Shown: positions 1 to 8,264, counted from the stretch's first letter. The stretch is 64,000 nt of DNA from Porphyromonas vaginalis (GCF_958301595.1 NZ_CATQJU010000001.1:992001-1056000), one strand, 5' to 3'. The notes: a model not told the origin generated them from the sequence alone. Program-made: numbers and translations.

Positions 1-1
1 G

Positions 2-877
2 CTGCGGAGCGTTATCGGCGAGGCGACCTGGTATGTGAGCTTAGAGCCTTGCGCTCACTACGGCAAGACACCACCCTGCGCAGAACTCATTGCGGGGTTG
101 CGACCCGCCCGAGTGGTCATCGCGATGCTGGATCCCTTTGCCAAAGTGGACGGACGAGGCGTGGCACGCCTTCGCAAAGCGGGTATAGAGGTCTCGGTCG
201 GATGCTTAGAGCAAGAGGCTATCGCGCTCAACCGCCACTTCCTCGTGGCGCAAACCTTAGGACGCCCCTACGTCACGCTCAAGTGGGCTGAGAGTGCCGA
301 CCACTACATCGACCGCCTGCGTCACGATGCGAGCGATGCGCCTTACATCTTCAGCTCGCCACTCCGCCAGCACTCGGTGCATCATCTGCGAGCACTTCAC
401 GACGCTATCTTGGTGGGGCATCACACGGCCGAGCTGGACGACCCACTCCTGACCAATCGCTCGGGTAGTGGCGGTCAGCCGATCCGTCTCCTCTGGTGTC
501 ACAGTCGGCTACCTCGTCCCGAGCTGCGTATGCTACAAGACGCTACGGCACCAACGATCATTCTCCTCCCGCCTGCACTCCTCAAGCAAGTGTCCGATGG
601 GCAATACCCGCCCCACGTCTCCTGCCTCGCCACGACGGGCGAGGTGCGCGACCTGCTCACGCTCCTGCATAGTCAGGGCATCGAGTCGCTCCTCGTCGAG
701 GGAGGCGCACAGCTCCTGCAGCGCTTCCTAGACGCCGACCTCTACGACGAACTCAACGTCGAGCATGCCCCCGTCCAGCTCCACAACGGCGTCCCCGCCC
801 CTCACGACGCAGACCATCAGAACGCAGACCGTCGGAACGCACATCTCGTGCATCCCGACGGTTTGACTCACCAGTAA
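2..877 (+). CDS. ribD: Riboflavin biosynthesis protein RibD (5' end missing)
   Basis: C-terminal part of the bifunctional diaminohydroxyphosphoribosylaminopyrimidine deaminase / 5-amino-6-(5-phosphoribosylamino)uracil reductase of riboflavin synthesis. The frame is open to the left edge, so the gene starts outside the window; a GTG at 35 is internal. Visible first is the end of the deaminase domain with the zinc-ligand signature PCAHYGKTPPC. The reductase domain follows, ending with the family motif LLVEGGAQLL. The last ~40 residues (rich in H, D and N) look poorly conserved. A strong hairpin lies just after the stop at 875-877. The upstream HxE zinc ligand is not in the window. Confidence 0.93.
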   Translation: MRSVIGEATWYVSLEPCAHYGKTPPCAELIAGLRPARVVIAMLDPFAKVDGRGVARLRKAGIEVSVGCLEQEAIALNRHFLVAQTLGRPYVTLKWAESADHYIDRLRHDASDAPYIFSSPLRQHSVHHLRALHDAILVGHHTAELDDPLLTNRSGSGGQPIRLLWCHSRLPRPELRMLQDATAPTIILLPPALLKQVSDGQYPPHVSCLATTGEVRDLLTLLHSQGIESLLVEGGAQLLQRFLDADLYDELNVEHAPVQLHNGVPAPHDADHQNADRRNAHLVHPDGLTHQ

Positions 878-902
878 CTTAATATAGTAGCTGTCGAAAA
901 CT

Positions 903-955
903 GAGAGGAGGCGTAGCAGCGGAACTTGCGTGCCGACTGGTTACGCACTCTCCTC
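903..955 (+). terminator. Stem-loop after ribD
   Basis: GAGAGGAG (903-910) pairs with CTCTCCTC (948-955), and GCGTA (911-915) with TACGC (942-946), leaving one bulged A. This gives a 13-bp stem starting 26 bases after the ribD stop. There is no long T-run directly after it, so termination is inferred from position and strength. Confidence 0.6.
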
Positions 956-969
956 AGAACTACTAACAG

Positions 970-1100
970 CTATTTTTTGTTGGCTGTTGGCTCTTGGCTG
1001 TTAGCTTTTAGCTGTTGGCTGGGATCACCTGTTGCACTAGTGCTACTAGTGGCACTAGAGGTACTAGCCACACTAGCCCTTCTAGAGAAAGCCTCTAATC
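970..1100. repeat. Short-word intergenic repeats
   Basis: The gap 878-1220 has no gene. It contains runs of TGTTGGCT / TGTTAGCT words, then CTAGTGCTACTAGTGGCACTAG-like words, then CTCTAATCTCTAAT. The same word families recur at 8265-8520, 12705-12860, 19765-19850, 20150-20225, 37495-37545, 37845-37940, 41765-42300, 54690-54800 and 55084-55200. Confidence 0.7.
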
Positions 1101-1144
1101 TCTAATTACACTCCGATCTTTTCTCCTAAGAGAAAACAAAAGGT

Positions 1145-1152
1145 TAACTTTG
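1145..1152 (+). promoter_or_regulatory. -7 box of the S9 peptidase gene
   Basis: TAACTTTG matches the Bacteroidota sigma-ABfr -7 consensus TAnnTTTG, 69 bases before the ATG at 1221. I do not see a convincing TTTG -33 element at the usual spacing. Confidence 0.5.
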
Positions 1153-1220
1153 TGGCGTGGAAACTTAGCCGGAGCTCTTACGGAGCACCGCTATCTAGGT
1201 AAAATAATCAGCAACAGGAT

Positions 1221-3770
1221 ATGAAACGAGACTTATTACGACTCCTTGCGATGCTTCCGCTTTGGGTGCTCGCGACGCTCTACACGACCGCTCAGCAACC
1301 AGCGGCAGCTCCGTCAGCTACGACGGATCAACCAGACACCCTCACCATCGTACCGCTACAGGTGCAGCAGTATCGGGTGATGATGCCGTTTATCTCGGAT
1401 AGTCTCGATGTGCAGGGCAAGGCGTACGACGCTACCGACCTACTCAAGCCGGTGAACCATATCAAGCTGAGCCAGGCGCATGGCACCCTGCCCTTTGCGA
1501 AGGAGGGCGTCGTCACGCTGCGCACCGCAGAGGATGCGATTACGACCTATGCGGTACGCCTGCGCACGCCGAGCTATGAGCAGGCGACGCTACAGATCGA
1601 GGCGTCGGTACCCTTTGTCTTAGCACTCGATGGTGCCAAGCTCTCGTCTGCTACGCTGTATCAGAGCGAGCTAAAGCTGGCTTCGCCTGCGTCACTCACG
1701 CTGACGCCTGGACGGTCGCACCTGCTCACGCTGCAGCTACTCACCAAGGGGGGCGAGCCGGCGCAGTATCGTATGAAGCTCATCCCTGCCAAGGCTGACA
1801 GCCAAATAGAGCTACGTCACGACGACAAGGAGTACTTGAGTCTAGAGTATATGATGACAGGTCGCAATCTCTACTCAGTCTCTGTGTCGCCTACGGGTCG
1901 CTATACGCTTCTCATAGAGCGCGAGACGAACGCTCTGAAGAGCAATTACCGCACCTATCTGTACCAAGGCGATAAGCTCCTCTCCACGCTAAGCGAGGAG
2001 TATCGCTTCGCCAGCTGGATGCCCAAAGAAGACAAGCTCTACCGCACGCTTACGACAGATGATGGACGGCTGTTGATCAGCTACGATCCCAAGACGCAGG
2101 AGGAGCGTGTCGTAGCAGAGCAGATCCCCACTGGTTCCTTCTTTATACTCCCTGACGGCAAGCAATTGCTCTACACCATCGAGGAGGAGGGCCCCGCACG
2201 AGGCAAGATCACCGAGCAGGTACTGGGACGCTATGACCGTATGGCAGACTTTCGCAAGCGCACCTTCCTCGCCCTTTACGACCTTGAGAGCGGTCGTTAT
2301 CAGCCGCTCACCTTCGGCCATCGCTCTACCTATCTACATGATGTCAGTCCCGACGCTCGTGAGATCATCTTGAGCACATCGGAGGATATCACCGAGATCC
2401 CCTTCTCTCAGAGCAACTTCTATACGATGAACCTAGAGACGCTAGAGGTCAAGCCACTCTTTACCCAGGAGCGCTCTATCTCGTCGATCTCCTACACGTC
2501 GCAGCCTCATGTGCTACTCATACAGGGTGATGCGAATGCTTTCGATGGGATCGGGCGCAATCTGCCTGAGGGGATGATCACCAATACATACGATGGTCAG
2601 CTCTTCCTCTATGACCGCCAGAGTCAGCAGGCGACGCCCCTGACCAAGGAGTTTGACCCTGCCATCAAGCGGGTCAAGGTCAGCACGGTCCGGCCCGTTG
2701 CTTACTTTACAGCGGAAAACAAAGACCGCATCTCCCTCTACCGCCTCGACCTTACACGCAAGCAGATCGAGCAGGTAGCTACGACGGAAGACCTCGTGCG
2801 TTCCTTTGACATCAGCGATGACGCTAGTCAGCTCGCCTACTATGGGCAGAGTGCGATGAATGCAGATCGCTTCTATACGCTCAGAGGAAAGCGTGAGACG
2901 CTCCTCTACGACCTCGCTAAGAGCAAGATGCAGGATCTAGAGCTGGGTACCATGAGCGACTGGGTACACACGATGCCCAATGGCGACAAGGTGGAGGGAC
3001 GCTACTACTTGCCGCCTCACTTTGACGCTACGAAGCAGTACCCGATGATCGTCTATTATTATGGAGGTACCTCGCCGACGACTCGCTTCTTCGAGGGCTC
3101 TTACTCACTGCCGATGTATGCAGCGCAGGGCTACGTGGTCCTCACACTCAACCCGAGCGGTACCACCGGCTTCGGTCAGGAGTATGCGGCTCGCCACGTC
3201 AATGCGTGGGGCAAGGTAACGGCCGACGAGATTGTGGCTGCGACGAAGCAGTTTTGCCAAGAGCACCCCTATGTCAATGCGAAGAAGATCGGCTGCATGG
3301 GTGCTAGCTACGGAGGCTTTATGACGCAGTACCTGCAGACCATCACCGACATCTTTGCGGCAGCGATCAGCCATGCGGGCATCAGTGCGCTCTCCTCTTA
3401 CTGGGGCGAGGGTACCTGGGGCATCGGCTATAGTACGGTGGCGAGCTACAACAGCTATCCGTGGAATAATCCTCAGCTCTACACGGAGCAGAGTCCGCTC
3501 TTCCATGCCGACAAGATCCACACGCCGTTACTGCTGATCCACGGCACGGCCGACACGAACGTCCCCATCGGCGAGAGCATCCAGATGTACAACGCTCTGA
3601 AGATCTTGGGTCGTGAGGTCGCCTTTGTCAAGGTGCATGGCGAAGATCACATCATCACGGCTCCCGAGAAGAAGATCGAGTGGACGAATACGCTCTTCGC
3701 GTGGTTCCAGAAGTGGCTCAAGGACGACCCCACCTGGTGGGATGCTCGCTATCCGGAGGCACACCTCTAG
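1221..3770 (+). CDS. Secreted S9-family (prolyl oligopeptidase-type) serine peptidase
   Basis: 849-residue exported peptidase. An N-terminal signal peptide (charged MKRD then a hydrophobic stretch to about residue 24) is followed by a long beta-rich region expected to form the propeller of S9 enzymes. The C-terminal alpha/beta-hydrolase domain carries the triad Ser696 (GASYGGF), Asp778 (HGTADTNV) and His810 (GEDHII). S9 peptidases cut small peptides from the N-terminus, which suits an asaccharolytic, peptide-using lifestyle. The overall arrangement resembles DPP-IV/acylaminoacyl-peptidase members of Bacteroidales periplasm; I cannot assign the exact specificity. Single-gene unit with its own promoter. 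Confidence 0.9.
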   Translation: MKRDLLRLLAMLPLWVLATLYTTAQQPAAAPSATTDQPDTLTIVPLQVQQYRVMMPFISDSLDVQGKAYDATDLLKPVNHIKLSQAHGTLPFAKEGVVTLRTAEDAITTYAVRLRTPSYEQATLQIEASVPFVLALDGAKLSSATLYQSELKLASPASLTLTPGRSHLLTLQLLTKGGEPAQYRMKLIPAKADSQIELRHDDKEYLSLEYMMTGRNLYSVSVSPTGRYTLLIERETNALKSNYRTYLYQGDKLLSTLSEEYRFASWMPKEDKLYRTLTTDDGRLLISYDPKTQEERVVAEQIPTGSFFILPDGKQLLYTIEEEGPARGKITEQVLGRYDRMADFRKRTFLALYDLESGRYQPLTFGHRSTYLHDVSPDAREIILSTSEDITEIPFSQSNFYTMNLETLEVKPLFTQERSISSISYTSQPHVLLIQGDANAFDGIGRNLPEGMITNTYDGQLFLYDRQSQQATPLTKEFDPAIKRVKVSTVRPVAYFTAENKDRISLYRLDLTRKQIEQVATTEDLVRSFDISDDASQLAYYGQSAMNADRFYTLRGKRETLLYDLAKSKMQDLELGTMSDWVHTMPNGDKVEGRYYLPPHFDATKQYPMIVYYYGGTSPTTRFFEGSYSLPMYAAQGYVVLTLNPSGTTGFGQEYAARHVNAWGKVTADEIVAATKQFCQEHPYVNAKKIGCMGASYGGFMTQYLQTITDIFAAAISHAGISALSSYWGEGTWGIGYSTVASYNSYPWNNPQLYTEQSPLFHADKIHTPLLLIHGTADTNVPIGESIQMYNALKILGREVAFVKVHGEDHIITAPEKKIEWTNTLFAWFQKWLKDDPTWWDARYPEAHL

Positions 3771-3782
3771 TTGTTCGGAAAA

Positions 3783-4068
3783 ATCAACGCCAGCTGGCTA
3801 CAATAATTTAGAGCCGACTACATATCAAAACGGTCCCGCGTCGGGGAAAAGTGATTTCCACGTGGATATTTCAAAATCTCCACGTGGAGAATAAAAAATT
3901 CTTCGGAGGAATGAAATGAAACTTCGGAGGAATGAAATGAAACTTCGGAAGAAATAAATCACGCCCACGTGGAAAATAAAAAACATCCACGTGGAGAATC
4001 TCAAATCTCCACGTGGAAATCCGCAAAAGGCGGGAATCGGACGAATCCCTCCGTAAAGATATGTAAAG
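3783..4068 (+). repeat. CCACGTGG element, copy 1
   Basis: Copy of a ~285-bp dispersed element. CCACGTGG sites start at 3858, 3880, 3965, 3987 and 4009 (spacing 22, 85, 22, 22). Between sites 2 and 3 lie three ~21-bp tandem units of the form CTTCGGAGGAATGAAATGAAA. The left arm has CAATAATTTAGAG and ACTACATATC; the right end reads CGTAAAGATATGTAAA. Short open frames crossing it are low-complexity by-products. Other copies: 19852-20140 (inverted), 37553-37840, 54802-55084. Confidence 0.9.
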
Positions 4069-4184
4069 TCGCAAAGAGCGGATCGGAGGTGTCGGAGTGA
4101 AACGTCGTCCTGCTTTCGTCCCCGTCATCCCCCCATGTCGTCCTGCTTTCTAAGTTCATGTGCAAGTAAAAAGCGAAGTTTTTT

Positions 4185-4398
4185 CTCGTTTCGCAAGCTC
4201 GGTCTACTTCTCTTCGGGGGACCGCTCGTCGGGGTGGGGGCTCCCACCCCTTGCCGCGGGGCGCTCCCGGAGCGGAGACTTTCCTTTCTGAACTTGACTC
4301 GGAGGACTCGCTTCTCTTCGGGTGAACCGCTCGGCGGGGTGGGGGCTCCCACCCCTTGCCGCGGGGGCGCTCCCCGAGCGGAGACTTTCCTTCCTTGG
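4185..4398. repeat. Two tandem ~105-bp GC-rich hairpin repeats
   Basis: Two direct copies 105 bp apart, each with TTCTCTTCGGG, CCGCTCG, a perfect stem GGGGTGGG-GGCT-CCCACCCC (4231-4250 and 4336-4355), TTGCCGCGGGG, GAGCGG and AGACTTTCCTT. An outer CCGCTCG/CGAGCGG pairing can enclose each hairpin. They abut the 3' end of the IS110 transposase gene. The stretch 4069-4184 between this and the CCACGTGG element shows nothing I can name apart from a repeated CGTCCTGCTTTC. Confidence 0.75.
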
Positions 4399-4399
4399 A

Positions 4400-5437
4400 C
4401 TAGGCTCGAAGAGCTCTCTTCGCTTCGTGGTCCAGCTCGAAGTCGCAGTCGTGCAGAACCAAAGAGAAGAGAATGTGTACGAGCTTATTGTTGACATTGT
4501 TGAGGATGACCCCGTAGGGCTTACCTTGGGCTTTCATGCGTAGGTAGTATTGTCTTAATGTTGGGTTATGAGTTATGGCACTTCGGGCTGCTTGGGTCAA
4601 GATTCCTTTTAGCCGTCGGTTACTGTAGCCACTTGTGTTGGCTTTGTGAAAGACTGAGCTCCCAGAGCTCTCGTAGAAAGGTGCTATACCGCAGTAGCTA
4701 GCCATCTTCTTGGGACTCCAGCTCTTGAAGTTGTCGGTGTAGATGATCAGCATGACAGAGGTGACGAGCCCCACTCCTTTGCAGGAAATGAGGTGTAGGT
4801 AGTTGCGGTACATCTCCTCGTCTTCCTTGATGATCTCGAGCATTTGGCGCTCGCACTCCTTGATGCTTTGGGTCAAGAGGTCAATGGCTTTTTGGGCATT
4901 TCGGTAGATGAAGTTGTCGGATTTAGACTCGCTAGAGATGTACTGTTTTTCCTTGGAGCTAACTATCTTAGCCTGCCTCTCAGCAACTAGTGACTGCCTG
5001 TAGAGGAAGAGGTCTCGTAGGCTACGCATGTTTCCGTCCAGAGGTTTATAGAGAGTGGCTTTGGAGCGGAAGCGTAGAGCGTAGTAAGCGATCATCTCCG
5101 AGTCGGCTTTGTCATCCTTGCCTTTGCGCAGCCCCATGCTACGCTTGATCTGCAGGGCGCTCTCGCGCCAGATGTCTAGACCATTGCCGTAGAGCCAGTC
5201 GCAGAGTGCGCGATCGTATCCTCCTGTAGTCTCGCAGCAGAAGAGCATGGTGTCGGTCTTGACTCCTCGACCAGCGTTCTTCTTGCTCCAAGAGACGAGG
5301 CTCCGGAACCCCTTAGGGTTGTTTTCTACAGTGGTGTAGGCGAGCTGCTGCTCGCTGTCTGATTTTGATTCGTAGTGAATCAAGGTGGCATCTAGTTTCT
5401 CTTTGGATACGTCAATGCCAATAAAGTAGTATTTCAT
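4400..5437 (-). CDS. IS110-family transposase (DEDD/serine recombinase)
   Basis: 345-residue recombinase. The N-terminal RuvC-like DEDD domain shows Asp9 (GIDVSK), Glu69 (CCETTGGYD) and Asp109/Asp112 (KDDKADS). A middle helical region follows. The C-terminal Transposase_20 domain has CKGVGLVTS (about 219-227, helix-hairpin-helix-like) and APFYESSGSS, where Ser257 or Ser258 is the expected nucleophile. Length fits the family and no frameshift is visible, so it may be active. IS110 enzymes excise and insert a circular DNA guided by a bridge RNA. Candidate RNA lies immediately upstream. Confidence 0.95.
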   Translation of the reverse strand: MKYYFIGIDVSKEKLDATLIHYESKSDSEQQLAYTTVENNPKGFRSLVSWSKKNAGRGVKTDTMLFCCETTGGYDRALCDWLYGNGLDIWRESALQIKRSMGLRKGKDDKADSEMIAYYALRFRSKATLYKPLDGNMRSLRDLFLYRQSLVAERQAKIVSSKEKQYISSESKSDNFIYRNAQKAIDLLTQSIKECERQMLEIIKEDEEMYRNYLHLISCKGVGLVTSVMLIIYTDNFKSWSPKKMASYCGIAPFYESSGSSVFHKANTSGYSNRRLKGILTQAARSAITHNPTLRQYYLRMKAQGKPYGVILNNVNNKLVHILFSLVLHDCDFELDHEAKRALRA

Positions 5438-5439
5438 AA

Positions 5440-5690
5440 CTTTGTACTTGAATATTTGATAAGGCAGCTAGGCTACATTAGGCTATTACTTTAATTAGGC
5501 TCTGAGCCTCTCTTTCTAATAAGTCTCGAGTAGCTGAACTCCAGAGGGTCTCTAACAGAGCTTAGGCTCGAAGCCTCGTAGGGACGATAGATTACCCTCT
5601 GGTTGCTGTCCTTACCTTACTACAACAAAGGTAAGAACAACCCGTTCAACTGACCTAATCTCGGGTCGATTTCTTTTCACTCTGCAAACT
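5440..5690 (-). ncRNA. Candidate IS110 bridge RNA
   Basis: Non-coding region upstream of the IS110 recombinase, the position that holds bridge RNA in IS621-like elements. Seen in sequence: a stem CCAGAGGGT (5541-5549) with ACCCTCTGG (5594-5602) enclosing a ~44-base internal region with hairpin AGGCT-cga-AGCCT (5564-5576); a second hairpin with the same stem, AGGCT-ctg-AGCCT (5497-5509); and a hairpin at 5601-5642 (CTTACCTT with AAGGTAAG, flanked by GGTTG/CAACC). A stem enclosing a large loop is what donor- and target-binding loops look like. Exact ends and guide bases are not determined. Confidence 0.5.
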
Positions 5691-5694
5691 TAAA

Positions 5695-5885
5695 GTAGGG
5701 ACGCACGAGAGTGTCTAGCCGGAGGGCGTCCGTTGTGTCAAAAGTTACAGCATCGTGGTTTTAACGGGGACGGACGCACAGATCGTGCGTCCCTACAGGA
5801 TTCAGTCACGGCTAATGTCGTCAAGATCGTTCGACAACGGACGCCCTCCCGCTAGATACTCTCGAGCGTCCCTATAGGGCGCAGT
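5695..5885. repeat. GGACGCAC hairpin repeats
   Basis: Contains GGGACGCACGAGAGTGTCTAG, GGAGGGCGTCCG, and GGACGCAC-agatc-GTGCGTCC followed by CTACAGGA, then CGGACGCCCTCCCGCTAGAT. The same units recur at 8310-8500. Together with copA's downstream words (CCAACAGCCAACGGCC) they fill the gap 5691-5911; no gene is visible. Confidence 0.75.
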
Positions 5886-5911
5886 AGTAGCCAACAGCCA
5901 ACGGCCAAAGG

Positions 5912-8092
5912 CTAGCGCGTGGCTATGCGGCGCTGCAGGAGGAGGCTGTTGACGACGACGCAGATGGAGCTGAGCGCCATGGCAGCCGCCGCGATGGCGG
6001 GCGTGATGGTCAAGCCCCATCGTGTGAAGAGCCCCGCAGCGATCGGTATGGCGATGACGTTGTAGAGAAGTGCCCAGAGGAAGTTGAAGCGTATCGTGCG
6101 TACCGTTTGTCGTGCTATCTCGGTAGCCTCGACGAGGAGCGATAGGTCGGGTTTGGAGATGACCAGCTGCGCCATCGAGGTGGCTAGGTCGCTACCCCCG
6201 GCGAGTGCTATGCTCACGTCGGCACGAGCTAGTGCCTGTCCGTCGTTGACGCCATCGCCTACCATGGCTACGACGAGGCCTTGCTCTTGTAGGGAGGCTA
6301 GTATAGTCTCTTTGTCTTGAGGCATGAGCTCGGCATGTAGCGTGTCTATTCCTATTTGCTGAGCGATGCGCTCCGCTTCGGGTTTGCGGTCTCCCGTGAG
6401 CATGAGGAGCTTTTTGCCTTGTGCCTTAAGCTGTGCGATCGTCTCGGCAGCGTGCGGTGTGAGCGTGTCCGAGAGAGCTATGATAGCGACGAGCTGGGCC
6501 CCCTGCGCCACATAGACGAGCGAGCCAGTGAGGTCGCAAGAGGGTACCGACGCAACGCCCCCCTCGGCAATCCACGAGGCGCGTCCGATGCGCAGCTCAC
6601 CCTCAGGCGTCGTGACGAGCAAGCCTTGCCCTGGTTGCTCGGTGACGGTCAGTTCGCTGGTCGTCGCTCCCTGCGCCTCGCCATAAGCGACGATCGCTTG
6701 CGCCAGTGGGTGCAGACTGTGTTGCTCGGCAGAGACGATGAGCGAGAGCATGGCGGCGCGCTTCTCCTCGGGGATGAACCATTGCAGCTCCGTGACTGAG
6801 GGGCTGCCCAGGGTGAGGGTACCAGTCTTGTCTAGGAGGAAAGCCTCGACACGGGGCAACGTCTCCAGTGCCGTGGCCTCGGCAAAGAGTATGTTCCTCC
6901 GAGCCGACTCGCCGACAGCTACGGTCAGTGCGGTGGGTGTGGCTAAGCCCAAAGCGCAGGGGCAGGCGATGACGAGGACGGAGATAGCGTAGCGTGCAGC
7001 TAGATCGAGTGCGCCTGGCTCTACGACCCAGTGCCATAGGGCAAAGGTGAGTAGCCCGAGGAGGAGTATGGCGGGTACGAAGTATTGTGCGATGCGATCG
7101 GCCAAGAGACGTAGCGGAGGTTTGTCCGCCAAGGTCTTGCGCACAGTTGCAACGATATGTCCCAGCGCGGTGTCGGCGCCGACGCTTTCGGCACGCACCT
7201 CTATGGCGGTGGAGAGGCAGATGGTGCCAGCGAAGACTTTGTCACCCTCGCCACGCTCCACAGCCTCTGCTTCACCGGTGATGGTTTGTTCGTTGATGTG
7301 GGTTGCACTTTGCGAAGTGATTACGCCATCGACAGGGATCGCTTCGCCAGGGCGTACCCGCACGGTCATGCCGGGCTGTACCAACTGCAGTGGCACGCGT
7401 CTTGTCTCCTCACCGACGACGAGCGACGCCTCACGAGGTGTCAAGTCGAGGAGTGCCCGCAAGGCACTAGCTGTGGAGGCTGTGGCGCGCTGCTCGAGCC
7501 ACTTGCCGATGAGTACGAAGGCGGGGATCATGACCAGCGCATCGAGGTAGAGGTGTAGCTGATGCCCCTCGGAGCCGTAGGCGAGGATCAATCCGATGAC
7601 GGAGCAGGTGGTGCTGAGGGAGACCAATGTGTCCATGCCCATGACGCCCCGTCTTAGTTGCTTCACGGCTCTCCAGTGAAAAGGTCCTGAGACATAGATG
7701 TATGCCACGAGTGCGACGAGCGGGGCGACCCAATGCTCGCCGACACCTCCGAGTAGATACATCCAGATCATGACGCCGATGGTCAGAGCTGCGCCGATGG
7801 CTGTGCGCCATGCTAGCTGACGCGCTGAGCGACGCTCTTGCTCCAACGCTTGGCTGACGGCCTCGGTCTCGTCTGTTGTGAGTATGAGTGAGAAGCCTAG
7901 TGAGGCGACCAGGTCAGCGATCTGCTCGCGGGTGATCTGCTCGGCGTCGTACACGATGTATAGGGAGCGGGTGTCTATCTGTGCGGTGGCCTCGAGGACA
8001 CCGGTGACACCTTGCAGTTTGTTTGTTACGGCAGCAGCGCATCCGGCGCAGTGCATGCCGACGATGGGAATATATTCGGTAGTTTGTTTCAT
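5912..8092 (-). CDS. copA: Copper-translocating P1B-type ATPase
   Basis: 726-residue inner-membrane ATPase, most likely exporting Cu(I). One N-terminal heavy-metal-associated domain has the GMHCAGC motif (Cys15, Cys18). Membrane segments follow. The metal-site CPC motif is at 377-379, the phosphorylation motif DKTGT at 421, and SLHPLA and GDGVND motifs lie further on. The ATG at 8092 is chosen over an in-frame upstream ATG at 8140 because a TATCTTTG -7 box lies between them and the HMA domain starts right after 8092. CPC is consistent with copper or silver. No regulator or chaperone is adjacent. Confidence 0.93.
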   Translation of the reverse strand: MKQTTEYIPIVGMHCAGCAAAVTNKLQGVTGVLEATAQIDTRSLYIVYDAEQITREQIADLVASLGFSLILTTDETEAVSQALEQERRSARQLAWRTAIGAALTIGVMIWMYLLGGVGEHWVAPLVALVAYIYVSGPFHWRAVKQLRRGVMGMDTLVSLSTTCSVIGLILAYGSEGHQLHLYLDALVMIPAFVLIGKWLEQRATASTASALRALLDLTPREASLVVGEETRRVPLQLVQPGMTVRVRPGEAIPVDGVITSQSATHINEQTITGEAEAVERGEGDKVFAGTICLSTAIEVRAESVGADTALGHIVATVRKTLADKPPLRLLADRIAQYFVPAILLLGLLTFALWHWVVEPGALDLAARYAISVLVIACPCALGLATPTALTVAVGESARRNILFAEATALETLPRVEAFLLDKTGTLTLGSPSVTELQWFIPEEKRAAMLSLIVSAEQHSLHPLAQAIVAYGEAQGATTSELTVTEQPGQGLLVTTPEGELRIGRASWIAEGGVASVPSCDLTGSLVYVAQGAQLVAIIALSDTLTPHAAETIAQLKAQGKKLLMLTGDRKPEAERIAQQIGIDTLHAELMPQDKETILASLQEQGLVVAMVGDGVNDGQALARADVSIALAGGSDLATSMAQLVISKPDLSLLVEATEIARQTVRTIRFNFLWALLYNVIAIPIAAGLFTRWGLTITPAIAAAAMALSSICVVVNSLLLQRRIATR

Positions 8093-8115
8093 AGTGAGTG
8101 ATATTTCTCTATAGG

Positions 8116-8123
8116 CAAAGATA
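8116..8123 (-). promoter_or_regulatory. -7 box of copA
   Basis: Reads TATCTTTG on the minus strand, 24 bases upstream of the ATG at 8092. It excludes the longer start at 8140 and predicts a short leader. Confidence 0.55.
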
Positions 8124-8264
8124 CGCCAAATCAATTGCAAGGGAGTTGCAAACTAGGGACACTGCGTGCGTACGGATGTCGTCATGCTATTGCACTGATT
8201 CGGTTGCGCATACGAGTTCCAAGGAATGGCTTTTTAATTTCTACGTAGAAAATCGGATTAGAGG

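Larger units (their letters stand above)
4396..5690 (-). mobile_element. IS110-family insertion sequence (approximate limits)
   Basis: A DEDD recombinase gene with a ~250-bp structured non-coding region upstream of its start, as in IS110-group elements where the long 5' end encodes the bridge RNA. IS110 elements lack terminal inverted repeats, so ends cannot be read from one copy. The left limit is set where an unrelated dispersed hairpin repeat begins (~5695). The right limit is set at the transposase stop, and could extend to ~4180 if the tandem hairpins belong to the element. Confidence 0.65.

Noticed and set aside
3858-4016. CRISPR-like repeat pattern in the CCACGTGG element
   Set aside because: Palindromes are only 8 bp, spacing is fixed and the spacer sequences are shared between copies.
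3871-4128. Open frames inside the CCACGTGG elements (also 19876-20112, 37581-37763)
   Set aside because: They recur with every copy, are low-complexity, shift with repeat units and have no start signal; they come from the repeat itself.
6356-6799. Long plus-strand frame opposite copA (also several others opposite minus-strand genes)
   Set aside because: Antisense shadow of a well-supported gene; Arg-rich and without domain signs.
8093-8140. Longer N-terminus of copA
   Set aside because: A TATCTTTG promoter box lies between the two start codons.
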